From assembly GCA_030589055.1 (NCBI GenBank), contig JAUUWK010000046.1, forward strand, positions 1-7,513: a stretch of DNA of 7,513 bases, given 5' to 3'. A program made the position numbers and the translations under genes. This document shows, in pieces, positions 1-5,647 of the stretch. Within the stretch, counting starts at the first letter, position 1, and each line of letters begins with the position of its first letter. Source of the DNA: Candidatus Bathyarchaeota archaeon. GTDB lineage: Archaea > Thermoproteota > Bathyarchaeia > Bathyarchaeales > Bathycorpusculaceae. Under the pieces are notes generated by a model. It made no database searches, was not told the origin of the DNA, and saw only the letters and a program-made list of their open reading frames with translations.

Positions 1-1
1 G

Positions 2-175
2 GCTATCGTTCGAGTTAATGCTGAAAACCATGAAATTAAGGAGTATGAAATACAGCCAAAGGGCGAAGAAACATCCTTTGTTTCCATCTCGCCAAAAATA
101 ATCGCAGTAATATTCGGTATTTCCGCCGCTGTTTACGTCGCGTTATACTTCGCTTTTCAAATGTTTGGTTTTTGA
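2..175 (+). CDS. C-terminal end of a membrane-anchored protein (5' partial)
   Basis: The frame is open from the window edge to a TGA at 173-175, giving the last 57 residues. The first part (AIVRVNAENHEIKEYEIQP) alternates hydrophobic and charged residues, as in strands of a small beta/alpha domain; it loosely recalls PepSY-type repeats, but this is only a resemblance. A hydrophobic stretch follows (IIAVIFGISAAVYVALYFAF), predicted to be one membrane helix that ends two or three residues before the C-terminus. The protein therefore looks like an exported or surface domain held by a C-terminal membrane anchor. The next gene on the same strand starts 85 bases later behind its own promoter and is also a membrane-anchored exported protein, so a cell-surface theme is plausible. 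The full product cannot be named because the N-terminal part lies outside the window. Confidence 0.7.
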   Translation, partial: AIVRVNAENHEIKEYEIQPKGEETSFVSISPKIIAVIFGISAAVYVALYFAFQMFGF

Positions 176-211
176 AGCTTATTACGTTTCATAATTTCGA
201 ATTCATAAATG

Positions 212-221
212 CTATATAAAT
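212..221 (+). promoter_or_regulatory. TATA box of the pilin-like gene
   Basis: CTATATAAAT matches the archaeal TATA box and is preceded by an A/T-rich stretch that could act as the BRE. It predicts a transcript start near 240-243, leaving a leader of roughly 20 bases that contains the GGTGA site at 250-254. The fit of box, leader and ribosome site supports the TTG start at 261. Confidence 0.6.
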
Positions 222-249
222 TTCTAAAGCATAACTCCACATCACGAAG

Positions 250-254
250 GGTGA
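250..254 (+). promoter_or_regulatory. Ribosome binding site fixing a TTG start
   Basis: GGTGA (within AAGGGTGAG) lies 6 bases before TTG 261. It pairs with the archaeal 16S 3' end and favours this TTG over the ATG four codons later, which would shorten the charged N-terminus before the membrane helix. Confidence 0.6.
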
Positions 255-260
255 GACCAT

Positions 261-635
261 TTGAAACTTGCCATGGGAGCATTGCTGCTTACTTTCATAA
301 CAGCAGTCACTGCAGGGTTTTTCGTCTATCAGTTCATGTCCAATCTCACAGAAAAAATGAAAACGGCTTTTCCAACACAGCCCCTGCAAACGGAATTCAA
401 TGTCAATAGCACTTGCATAACCATTTCTGTTAGGAATTTCGCCTCAGTTAACGTCCAAATAATTGAAGCTTACATAAACGGCGAAGAATATGGTCTAACA
501 GAAAAAACAGTTATTTCACCAGGCGATCTAGGCACAATCCACTTACACGGCACTTATGTAGAAGGCGAAACCTACACCATAAAGATTACTTCATCCTTAG
601 GTTCTCCACTCATTCTTGACGTAAAATATGACTGA
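261..635 (+). CDS. Pilin-like exported protein with N-terminal membrane helix
   Basis: This 124-residue protein has a short positive N-terminus (MKLAMG), a hydrophobic helix at about residues 4-25, a short polar helix region (26-38), and a beta-rich domain from about 43 to the end. The beta domain shows the pattern of archaeal pilin-like surface proteins: an 'isVRNfasVnVqIieayInGe' type strand pair, then 'ISPGDLGTIHL' and 'GETYTIKITSSLGSPLILDVKYD'. Such proteins place an immunoglobulin-like beta sandwich outside the membrane on an N-terminal helix and may assemble into filaments or act alone. No clear class III (prepilin peptidase) cleavage motif is visible, so a simple signal anchor is equally possible. 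The TTG start is chosen for its RBS and promoter. Third codon positions favour A and C, unlike the plus-strand genes further right. The family call is by pattern only; pilus membership is not shown. Confidence 0.72.
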   Translation: MKLAMGALLLTFITAVTAGFFVYQFMSNLTEKMKTAFPTQPLQTEFNVNSTCITISVRNFASVNVQIIEAYINGEEYGLTEKTVISPGDLGTIHLHGTYVEGETYTIKITSSLGSPLILDVKYD

Positions 636-650
636 GAATTTGGTTCCGCT

Positions 651-660
651 AAAATAAATT
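651..660 (-). terminator. T-rich terminator after the 102-residue membrane protein gene
   Basis: On the minus strand this reads AATTTATTTT, about 30 bases after the stop of the leftward gene. Archaeal termination depends mainly on T-runs without a hairpin, and the convergent gap at 636-691 is where such a site is expected. Confidence 0.35.
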
Positions 661-677
661 TGGAAATTGAAATGCTA

Positions 678-690
678 TTTTTCGGCTTTT
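678..690 (+). terminator. T-rich terminator after the pilin-like gene
   Basis: TTTTTCGGCTTTT lies about 43 bases after the stop of the rightward gene, just before the stop codon of the convergent gene. Two T-runs close together fit archaeal intrinsic termination. No stable stem is seen. Confidence 0.35.
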
Positions 691-691
691 A

Positions 692-1000
692 TTATTTCTT
701 AGTTTTCTCTGGTGCTTTTTCTTTCTCTTCCTCTTCTATTTCACTCGTGATTTCTTCTATTGGTTTCGGCGGTGGTGTTGTAGCCATTGTCCAGCCTATC
801 CACATTCCTATGCCCATTATAGCGACAAAGGCAATAAGAACTGGAGCCGCTATTACCCAAAAGCGAACCACACTGGGGTCGGTAACCCATCCCATGTCTT
901 TTATCCAGTCAGCTCCGAAAAGCAAAACAACGTAGAAGATGGCTATTATCGCGCATACTATGAATATTATTCCACCTATTCCTTGATCTTTACTTACCAT
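692..1000 (-). CDS. Two-helix membrane protein with acidic/lysine-rich tail
   Basis: I do not recognise a named family. The 102-residue product has two strong hydrophobic segments, at about residues 8-29 and 47-72, joined by a short loop (ADWIKDMGWVTDPSVVRF) with two tryptophans. After a proline stretch (TTPPPKP, 74-80) the last 22 residues are almost only Glu, Lys and a few others, a probably disordered charged tail. A hairpin with both ends in the cytoplasm is the likely topology. The ATG start is supported by GGTGAT six bases upstream (1007-1012). It is the last gene of the leftward run, 71 bases after ahcY, with a possible promoter of its own in the gap. I see no terminator directly after ahcY, so read-through from that gene is also possible. 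Function is unknown; a link to SAH metabolism would rest only on position. Confidence 0.75.
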   Translation of the reverse strand: MVSKDQGIGGIIFIVCAIIAIFYVVLLFGADWIKDMGWVTDPSVVRFWVIAAPVLIAFVAIMGIGMWIGWTMATTPPPKPIEEITSEIEEEEKEKAPEKTKK

Positions 1001-1040
1001 TCAGGCATCACCACATGTAACCCATGTTTACTCCTTTACA

Positions 1041-1049
1041 CCTTTTAAG
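1041..1049 (-). promoter_or_regulatory. Possible TATA box for the 102-residue membrane protein
   Basis: Read on the minus strand this is CTTAAAAGG. A start site about 25 bases on would fall near 1018-1020, just before the GGTGAT ribosome site at 1007-1012. The geometry is good but the box itself is only moderately close to consensus. Confidence 0.4.
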
Positions 1050-1071
1050 GTTTACCGTGGTTTTCGACTTG

Positions 1072-2328
1072 CTAGATGGTTCCCATTTCCCAAGTTGCCA
1101 AATATTTTTTCTGTTCATCCGTTAGCTCGTCGATTTTAATCTTCATCGCACTGAGTTTCATTGTTGCTACTGTTTCATCTATCTCTTTTGGCACTGGATA
1201 AACTTTCGGCGGCATTTTCTCGTTTTTAGCTAGGTATTCTGCGCAGAGGGCTTGGTTTGCAAAGGACATGTCCATGACCTCTGAAGGATGGCCTTCTGCT
1301 GCTGCTAGATTTACAAGTCTACCATCTGCCAAAAGGTATAGCTTTCTTCCATCTGCAAGATTGTATTCGTCTAGATTTTGTCTTATGTTTCTTTTTGATA
1401 CCGCTAGTTCTTCCAAGTCTTTTATGCCTATTTCTACGTTGAAGTGGCCGCTGTTGGCGAGTATTGCTCCGTTTTTCATTTTCTGCATGTGTTCTTTTCT
1501 GATGACGTTTATGTCGCCTGTTGTTGTTACGAATATGTCGCCTGTAGTTGCTGCTTCAGCTGTTGGCATTACACGGAATCCGTTCATTGCAGCTTCAAGT
1601 GCTCTAAGCGGGTTTACTTCTGTGACTATTACGTTTGCTCCCATTCCTTTCGCTCTCATAGCTATGCCTCTTCCGCACCATCCGTAACCGCAGACGACGA
1701 AGTTTTTGCCTGCTAATAGTATGTTTGTTGCTCTTAGGATTCCATCTATTGTGCTTTGTCCCGTTCCGTAGCGGTTATCAAACAAGTATTTTGTGTAAGC
1801 GTCATTTACCGCAATTATTGCATATTTGAGTGCTCCAGTTTTTTCCATGGCTCGTAAGCGCAAGACACCAGTTGTTGTTTCTTCTGTTCCACCCTTAACG
1901 TTTTGCAGTGCTTCTGTTCTTTTGCTGTGGATTGTGCCAACAAGGTCAGCACCATCGTCTAGAGTTATAATAGGCCCATGATCTATCACCTTTTCAACAC
2001 ACCAGTAGTATTCCTCAGTTGTTTGGTCTCGCCAAGCATAGACATTGACGTCTTTTTCTGATAGGGCTGCTGCAACATCGTCTTGTGTGGATAAGGGATT
2101 AGAGCCACATAACGCAACTTCTGCTCCACCAGCAAGGAGTGTGTCAACAAGCACTGCTGTTTCTTTTGTCACGTGCAGGCATGCACCTAGGGTTATGCCT
2201 TCAAATGGTTTTTCCTCACTGAATCTCTTTTGGATTTGGCTTAAAACTGGCATGTGGTTTGATGCCCATTCTGTTTGTAGAAACCCTTTAGAAGCTAAAC
2301 TTCGATCTTTGACTTTGAAATTCTCCAT
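1072..2328 (-). CDS. ahcY: S-adenosylhomocysteine (or S-inosylhomocysteine) hydrolase
   Basis: The enzyme hydrolyses S-adenosylhomocysteine to homocysteine and adenosine in the cytoplasm with tightly bound NAD, relieving product inhibition of methyltransferases. The 418 residues carry the family landmarks in order: H52 in HVTKETAVLV, D125/D126 in DDGADLV, E149/E150 in GGTEETTTGV, K180 and D184 in NDAYTKYLFDN, the NAD-binding loop GYGWCGRG (214-221), GHFNVEIG (294-301) and HPSEVMDMSF (347-356). The end (YLATWEMGTI) is the archaeal/Thermotoga type, without the human KPDHYRY tail. ATG is supported by GGAG eight bases upstream (2337-2340). The gene begins 35 bases after the deaminase gene, so it is probably co-transcribed. 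In M. jannaschii the homologous protein acts on S-inosylhomocysteine after deamination; here E56 matches the residue near the adenine amino group in human AHCY (Glu59), which leaves direct SAH use possible. The family is certain; the exact substrate is not. Confidence 0.96.
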   Translation of the reverse strand: MENFKVKDRSLASKGFLQTEWASNHMPVLSQIQKRFSEEKPFEGITLGACLHVTKETAVLVDTLLAGGAEVALCGSNPLSTQDDVAAALSEKDVNVYAWRDQTTEEYYWCVEKVIDHGPIITLDDGADLVGTIHSKRTEALQNVKGGTEETTTGVLRLRAMEKTGALKYAIIAVNDAYTKYLFDNRYGTGQSTIDGILRATNILLAGKNFVVCGYGWCGRGIAMRAKGMGANVIVTEVNPLRALEAAMNGFRVMPTAEAATTGDIFVTTTGDINVIRKEHMQKMKNGAILANSGHFNVEIGIKDLEELAVSKRNIRQNLDEYNLADGRKLYLLADGRLVNLAAAEGHPSEVMDMSFANQALCAEYLAKNEKMPPKVYPVPKEIDETVATMKLSAMKIKIDELTDEQKKYLATWEMGTI

Positions 2329-2361
2329 TTCTTATTCTCCTTTTATGCATTTCAAAATCTT

Positions 2362-2374
2362 GACTATTTAATGT
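2362..2374 (-). promoter_or_regulatory. Possible internal promoter before ahcY
   Basis: The minus strand reads CATTAAATAGTCA across the end of the deaminase gene, with a TTAAATA core. A start about 25 bases on (near 2343) would sit just before the GGAG site at 2337-2340. It could give ahcY extra, separate expression inside the operon. A/T-rich text makes chance matches common. Confidence 0.3.
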
Positions 2375-3719
2375 TACGTGTTAGTCGTTCTAGAAGCCTG
2401 TCTTTTGCTTTTGCTGCCATTCCCATAACTTTTCCAATGTTTATTGCTGTTAGCTGTCTATTTTCCATAACAATCTTACCATTTATTACTACTGTGTCAA
2501 CATCGGCTGATTTTGCTGCATAAACTAGGTGGCTGGTTTCGTTATACAGTGGATAAAGATGTGGCTTCTTGAAATCGATGATTGCCAAGTCTGCTTTTTT
2601 GCCAACTTCTATTGAACCTATTTCGTTTTCCCATGAAAGTGCTTTTGCTCCTTCTATGGTTGCCATTTCCAAAACTTGTTGCGCAGGTGTTAGCGTTGGG
2701 TTCTTACTTACTCCCTTATGTAAGATGGCGGTTATTTTCATAATTTCGAACATATCTGCTGTGTTGTTTGAGCATGGGCTGTCTGTGCCGAGTGAAACTG
2801 TCACGCCTTCCTTAAGCATTTTTGGAACGGGACTTATGCCTGAAGCGAGTTTAAGGTTTGAGATTGGGTTGTGTGAAGCTTTTACCTTTCTGTTTTTCAT
2901 TATTGCTATGTCTCTGTCCGTTAATGCCACGCAGTGTGCTGCAATTACGTGCCTATCTAAAACGCGTAATGAATCTAGATATCCCATTACTCCAGTTTTC
3001 AATTTTGTTTTGAATGCCTTTTGGATTTTTTCTGGTTCGTCGCTGGTTTCTGCAACATGTACGTGCCAAATTACGGGCGCTTTTTCTGAGCCGTATTTCT
3101 GGGTTAGTTCTTCTCTGATTTCCTTTAGTTCCCTCATGTATTCTGAGTCAACGGTGTATGGTGAGTGAGGGTCTACGCTTACGCGGATTAATCCGTCGGC
3201 TTTGTTGTGCCAGTTTTTTGCCAAGTTTTCTAGTGCTTTTTTGTCTTCTTTTTTTCTCCATGAGAAGCATACGTGGCCTATTACTCCTCTTAGGCTTGCG
3301 TCTGCGAATGCTTTTGCTTCGTTTTCTTCTGCTGTGTAATGGTACATAGTGTTGACCGTTGTTGTTCCGCCCATTATGGATTCTACGGCTGTTAGTAGGG
3401 CTCCGACGTAAATGTCGTGTGGGGTCATATGTTTTTCTATTCGCCATATCCATTTTTCCAACCACTCTTCGAGTGGTAAATCATCTGCGTATCCTCTCAG
3501 CAGGCTCATTGCAGCGTGTTGATGCGTGTTTATGAGGCCTGGTATGATTACTTTGCCTTTTGCATCTACTTTTTTGTAGCCTCTTCTGTACTTTCTTTTT
3601 AGGTCGCGGCTTTTTCCTACTTCAGTTATTGTTTTGTTTTCTATTGCGATTGCTCCTTGTCGAATTGTTTTTCTGTTGTGCATTGTGATTATGGTTCCGT
3701 TTTGAATGAGAATGTTCAT
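2364..3719 (-). CDS. mtaD: MTA/SAH deaminase (5'-deoxyadenosine deaminase type)
   Basis: This amidohydrolase removes the 6-amino group from adenosyl compounds: SAH to S-inosylhomocysteine, and methylthioadenosine or 5'-deoxyadenosine to the inosine forms; the archaeal members are also called DadD. The 451 residues show the standard barrel with flanking beta domain. Metal and catalytic landmarks are H66 and H68 (NTHQHAA), H185 (DPHSPYT), H221 and E224 (HVHVAET), H262 (AAHC), H283 (SHNP) and D313 (GTDSP). The C-terminal beta part has the usual GSIEVGKKADLAIID and VINGKIVMEN. The length is normal for the family. Its ATG overlaps the TGA of the upstream 66-residue membrane gene (ATGA, 3716-3719), so translation is probably coupled; ahcY follows after 35 bases. 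This neighbourhood strongly points to SAH as a physiological substrate. The next best reading is a related guanine or chlorohydrolase-type amidohydrolase, which fits less well beside ahcY. Confidence 0.92.
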   Translation of the reverse strand: MNILIQNGTIITMHNRKTIRQGAIAIENKTITEVGKSRDLKRKYRRGYKKVDAKGKVIIPGLINTHQHAAMSLLRGYADDLPLEEWLEKWIWRIEKHMTPHDIYVGALLTAVESIMGGTTTVNTMYHYTAEENEAKAFADASLRGVIGHVCFSWRKKEDKKALENLAKNWHNKADGLIRVSVDPHSPYTVDSEYMRELKEIREELTQKYGSEKAPVIWHVHVAETSDEPEKIQKAFKTKLKTGVMGYLDSLRVLDRHVIAAHCVALTDRDIAIMKNRKVKASHNPISNLKLASGISPVPKMLKEGVTVSLGTDSPCSNNTADMFEIMKITAILHKGVSKNPTLTPAQQVLEMATIEGAKALSWENEIGSIEVGKKADLAIIDFKKPHLYPLYNETSHLVYAAKSADVDTVVINGKIVMENRQLTAINIGKVMGMAAKAKDRLLERLTRNIK

Positions 3720-3916
3720 TCTTGCTCGCTTCTTTTTTTGTTGTAACGGTTGCTTATCAGTAGTGTCGCGCCTGCCGTGAAGAATATGGCTTCAAAGAAT
3801 TCGTGGTGCAATATGTCGCTTGGATCTGCTATTCTTTGCCAGAAGACGTAATGATGCAATATGATGAGTAAGCCGATTATTATGAGTGTTACGCTTATGG
3901 TTTCTGGTTTTTCCAT
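3716..3916 (-). CDS. Small two-helix membrane protein, first gene of the SAH operon
   Basis: No named family is recognised. The 66 residues form two hydrophobic segments, about 7-25 and 38-55, joined by a loop with paired histidines at either membrane edge (HHYVFWQR, residues 21-28, and ILHHEFFEAIFF, residues 35-46). The protein ends in a basic-polar tail (RYNKKRSEQE), which suggests a cytoplasmic C-terminus and hence a hairpin. ATG is set by AGAGGAG seven bases upstream (3924-3930). The stop codon overlaps the ATG of the deaminase gene by four bases, which in prokaryotes usually means coupled translation. Small hairpins of this HHEFFE type appear in various archaeal genomes from my memory, without a function. 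The His/Glu cluster could bind a metal, but nothing else here shows it. Confidence 0.8.
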   Translation of the reverse strand: MEKPETISVTLIIIGLLIILHHYVFWQRIADPSDILHHEFFEAIFFTAGATLLISNRYNKKRSEQE

Positions 3917-3962
3917 TTGTGCTCTCCTCTTATTCTGGTTGTTTATTGCCTTGTGTCCATTA

Positions 3963-3972
3963 TCTTTTTAAC
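3963..3972 (-). promoter_or_regulatory. TATA box of the membrane protein-mtaD-ahcY operon
   Basis: The minus strand reads GTTAAAAAGA. A start about 25 bases on would lie near 3943, giving a leader of about 27 bases with AGAGGAG at 3924-3930. This is the only good candidate upstream of the leftward block. The same A/T stretch could serve the rightward phosphotransferase gene, whose ribosome site begins at 3996. Confidence 0.45.
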
Positions 3973-3995
3973 TTAACTCATTATTACTTTTGTTT

Positions 3996-4001
3996 AGGGG
4001 T
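3996..4001 (+). promoter_or_regulatory. Ribosome binding site deciding the phosphotransferase start
   Basis: AGGGGT lies 10 bases before TTG 4012 and 13 before TTG 4015. The frame remains open back to an ATG at 3886, but that start would lie inside the divergent 66-residue gene, would run through the shared promoter region and would add an unrelated hydrophobic leader. I therefore prefer TTG 4012. Confidence 0.5.
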
Positions 4002-4011
4002 CGTTAATTCC

Positions 4012-5115
4012 TTGTTGAAATTGAGTGTTGAGCAGTTAGAAAAATACCTCTTCTCTGTTTACAAGGCACCAGTGAAGGTTTCTCGTTTCTTTCCGTTGGA
4101 CATGGAGAAGAAGGTAATGGCTGGAAGGGATTTGAAGGGATTTGGTTATGGTATTCCTTACGTTATTGAGTTTAGCGTTGGTGGTTCATCTAAACGGGTT
4201 GTTTTGGAAACCATGCGGTCTGAGGGTTTTGGGCATGACCATTTTTCTGATCGTGCTAAGATTCTGCTTTGGCAGCATTCAGTCTTTGATAAGCTGCCTC
4301 GGCACGTGCGTTCGGTTGATGTGGGAGCTTTCACGTTGGATGGTGAGGGTTTAAAGTCTTTGGGTGATTGTGGCGAATTTTTTATTGTTACTGAGTTTGT
4401 GGATGGTGGGCTTTATCATGTTGATTTGGATCGTATCAAGGAGACTGGACAGTTGAACGAGCTAGATGAGCAGCGTTGTCTAGCTTTGTCTGATTATCTT
4501 GTTGATATTCATGGGGTTAGGCGTGAGGCGCCGCGGTTTTATGTGAGGCGTGCACGGGAGCTTATTGGGCATGGCGAATGCATTATGGGGTTGTTGGATA
4601 GTTATCCGGGCGGGCTTGATTTTGTTAGTGAGTCATATTTGATTGATGTTGAACGGGATTGTACTGTTTGGCGTTGGCGTCTTAAGCGTAAGGCTCATCG
4701 TCTTAGTCAGATTCATGGGGATTTTCATCCGTGGAATGTGCTCTTTCGTGAAGGCGTTGATTTTACGGTTTTGGACCGTAGTCGCGGTGAGTGGGGTGAG
4801 CCTGCTGATGATGTTGCTGCAATGACCATTAATTATGTCTTTTATTCTTTGCAGAAATATGGCGAGTTGGCTGGAGTTTTTGAGCGTTTGTTCAGGGTTT
4901 TCTGGGAGAACTATTTGCATAAGACTAGTGATCGGGAGATTTTAGAGGTTGTCCAGCCGTTTTATGCTTGGCGTGGGTTAGTTGTGGCTTCGCCCATTTG
5001 GTATCCTGACCTTAAGAGGGACGTTCGTGTTAAGCTTCTGAATTTTGTGAAAAATGTTTTGCGGTTTGAACGGTTCAATTTGGAGCGTGTGAACTCTTAT
5101 CTCAGAGAAGCTTAG
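4012..5115 (+). CDS. APH/choline-kinase-fold phosphotransferase family protein
   Basis: From TTG 4012 the product is 367 residues. The C-lobe has the phosphotransferase signature HGDFHPWNVLF (235-245) with the catalytic-type D237 and N242, then FTVLDRSRGEWGEPADDVAAM (251-271), where D255 should bind Mg. This DRSRGEWGEPADD form is a recognisable variant of the APH DFE/DWE motif. The N-lobe has IEFSVGG (52-58) and VVLETMRSEGFGHDHFSDRA (63-82). At the strand-3 position where APH enzymes carry an ATP-binding lysine, the text reads VVLET, so that lysine is not obvious. The substrate is unknown; antibiotic modification should not be assumed, and a sugar, amino-alcohol or other small hydroxylated metabolite is as likely. 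The gene stands alone, divergent from the SAH operon. Its TAG overlaps the TAA of the convergent DUF3795 gene. Third positions are rich in T and G. T-runs at 5187-5191 and 5201-5206 inside the opposing gene may end its transcript. Confidence 0.85.
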   Translation: MLKLSVEQLEKYLFSVYKAPVKVSRFFPLDMEKKVMAGRDLKGFGYGIPYVIEFSVGGSSKRVVLETMRSEGFGHDHFSDRAKILLWQHSVFDKLPRHVRSVDVGAFTLDGEGLKSLGDCGEFFIVTEFVDGGLYHVDLDRIKETGQLNELDEQRCLALSDYLVDIHGVRREAPRFYVRRARELIGHGECIMGLLDSYPGGLDFVSESYLIDVERDCTVWRWRLKRKAHRLSQIHGDFHPWNVLFREGVDFTVLDRSRGEWGEPADDVAAMTINYVFYSLQKYGELAGVFERLFRVFWENYLHKTSDREILEVVQPFYAWRGLVVASPIWYPDLKRDVRVKLLNFVKNVLRFERFNLERVNSYLREA

Positions 5116-5579
5116 GTTTCCCATGGGTAGCGTATGTCTGCGTAGACTACGCTGCGTTTGGCTCTTTCTTCTTGTTCTTTAACCCATTTTTCTAAGCCGA
5201 TTTTTTGCAGGCGCTTTCCATCTTGGATTATTATGGGATAGTGTTCTGCCAGATCTTGGATAAGGGTGCATGCGTATTCTTCGCACTGTGAGCAGATTTC
5301 TATGCTTTTTTGCTTGGCGCATTGACGGATTTTGCAGTCTGGTGGTCCTCCGCCTGTTCTGCACGTACAGTTTAAGTCGACTAGTTTTTGGAGGAATTTC
5401 CAGAATGTTGGAAACGGCTTTTTCATTTCAGGTATGTATTGATACCAGTTGTCCATGCCTTCTTCGCAGAGGCTTTTTTGTAGTTGGTGTGCTTGTTGTG
5501 GTATGCGGTTGCGGTGGGCGCATAACCCGCAGTACAGTCCACAGTAGGCTACATGGCGAAGTAGGTTTTGGTTTGCCAT
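5112..5579 (-). CDS. DUF3795 cysteine-rich protein
   Basis: The 155-residue product has 11 cysteines in the DUF3795 arrangement: CGLYCGLC (13-20), C38, CTCR (71-74), GPPDCKIRQCAKQK (78-91) and CSQCEEYAC (96-104). Such spacing suits zinc or an iron-sulfur cluster, but no activity is established for the family as far as I know. There is no signal peptide or membrane helix, so it is probably cytoplasmic. The C-terminal third is helical and charged (IIIQDGKRLQKIGLEKWVKEQEE). ATG 5579 has no Shine-Dalgarno site before it and lies about 28 bases from the centre of a strong TATA box, so the message is probably leaderless. The gene converges on the phosphotransferase with a four-base stop overlap. 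Third codon positions favour A and C. Confidence 0.85.
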   Translation of the reverse strand: MANQNLLRHVAYCGLYCGLCAHRNRIPQQAHQLQKSLCEEGMDNWYQYIPEMKKPFPTFWKFLQKLVDLNCTCRTGGGPPDCKIRQCAKQKSIEICSQCEEYACTLIQDLAEHYPIIIQDGKRLQKIGLEKWVKEQEERAKRSVVYADIRYPWET

Positions 5580-5584
5580 GGATA

Positions 5585-5599
5585 TAGCCTTGAAGGCTA
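5585..5599. repeat. Perfect inverted repeat between TATA box and start (operator candidate)
   Basis: TAGCCT-TGA-AGGCTA is a perfect 6-base inverted repeat with a 3-base centre. It lies between the TATA box (5602-5612) and the inferred leaderless start of the DUF3795 gene, a place where a dimeric regulator would block transcription. It is also just upstream of the rightward promoter. Confidence 0.45.
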
Positions 5600-5601
5600 A
5601 A

Positions 5602-5612
5602 GGATATATAGG
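5602..5612. promoter_or_regulatory. Near-symmetric TATA box shared by two divergent genes
   Basis: GGATATATAGG reads CCTATATATCC on the other strand, so TATA-binding protein could seat either way. Leftward, a start about 26 bases off falls at 5579-5582, right at the ATG of the DUF3795 gene. Rightward, a start near 5632 falls just before GGTGAT (5637-5642) and TTG 5648 of the 36-residue gene. A-rich BRE-like stretches lie on both sides. Confidence 0.55.
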
Positions 5613-5636
5613 TTTTTGAGGTAAGTTGTTGTTTGT

Positions 5637-5642
5637 GGTGAT
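5637..5642 (+). promoter_or_regulatory. Ribosome binding site of the 36-residue microprotein
   Basis: GGTGAT lies five bases before TTG 5648. It is a near-ideal archaeal site and is the main reason for accepting this very short gene. Confidence 0.55.
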
Positions 5643-5647
5643 TTCGT

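Noticed and set aside
1268..1687. Plus-strand frame of 139 codons opposite ahcY
   Set aside because: It is antisense to well-conserved ahcY sequence and shows no domain or ribosome site. A/C-ending codons on the minus strand keep the opposite frame open by chance.
2569..3168. Plus-strand frame of 199 codons opposite the deaminase gene
   Set aside because: Antisense to the metal-binding and catalytic region of the deaminase. Its hydrophobic, Ser/Cys-rich text is typical of a shadow frame.
3886..4011. N-terminal extension of the phosphotransferase to the ATG at 3886
   Set aside because: It would overlap the divergent 66-residue gene and run through the promoter region. The added residues are hydrophobic and low in family-like character, and an AGGGGT site supports TTG 4012 instead.
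4012..5115. Antibiotic (aminoglycoside) resistance gene
   Set aside because: The fold is shared by many metabolic kinases. The variant motifs and the lone archaeal setting give no reason to assume drug modification.
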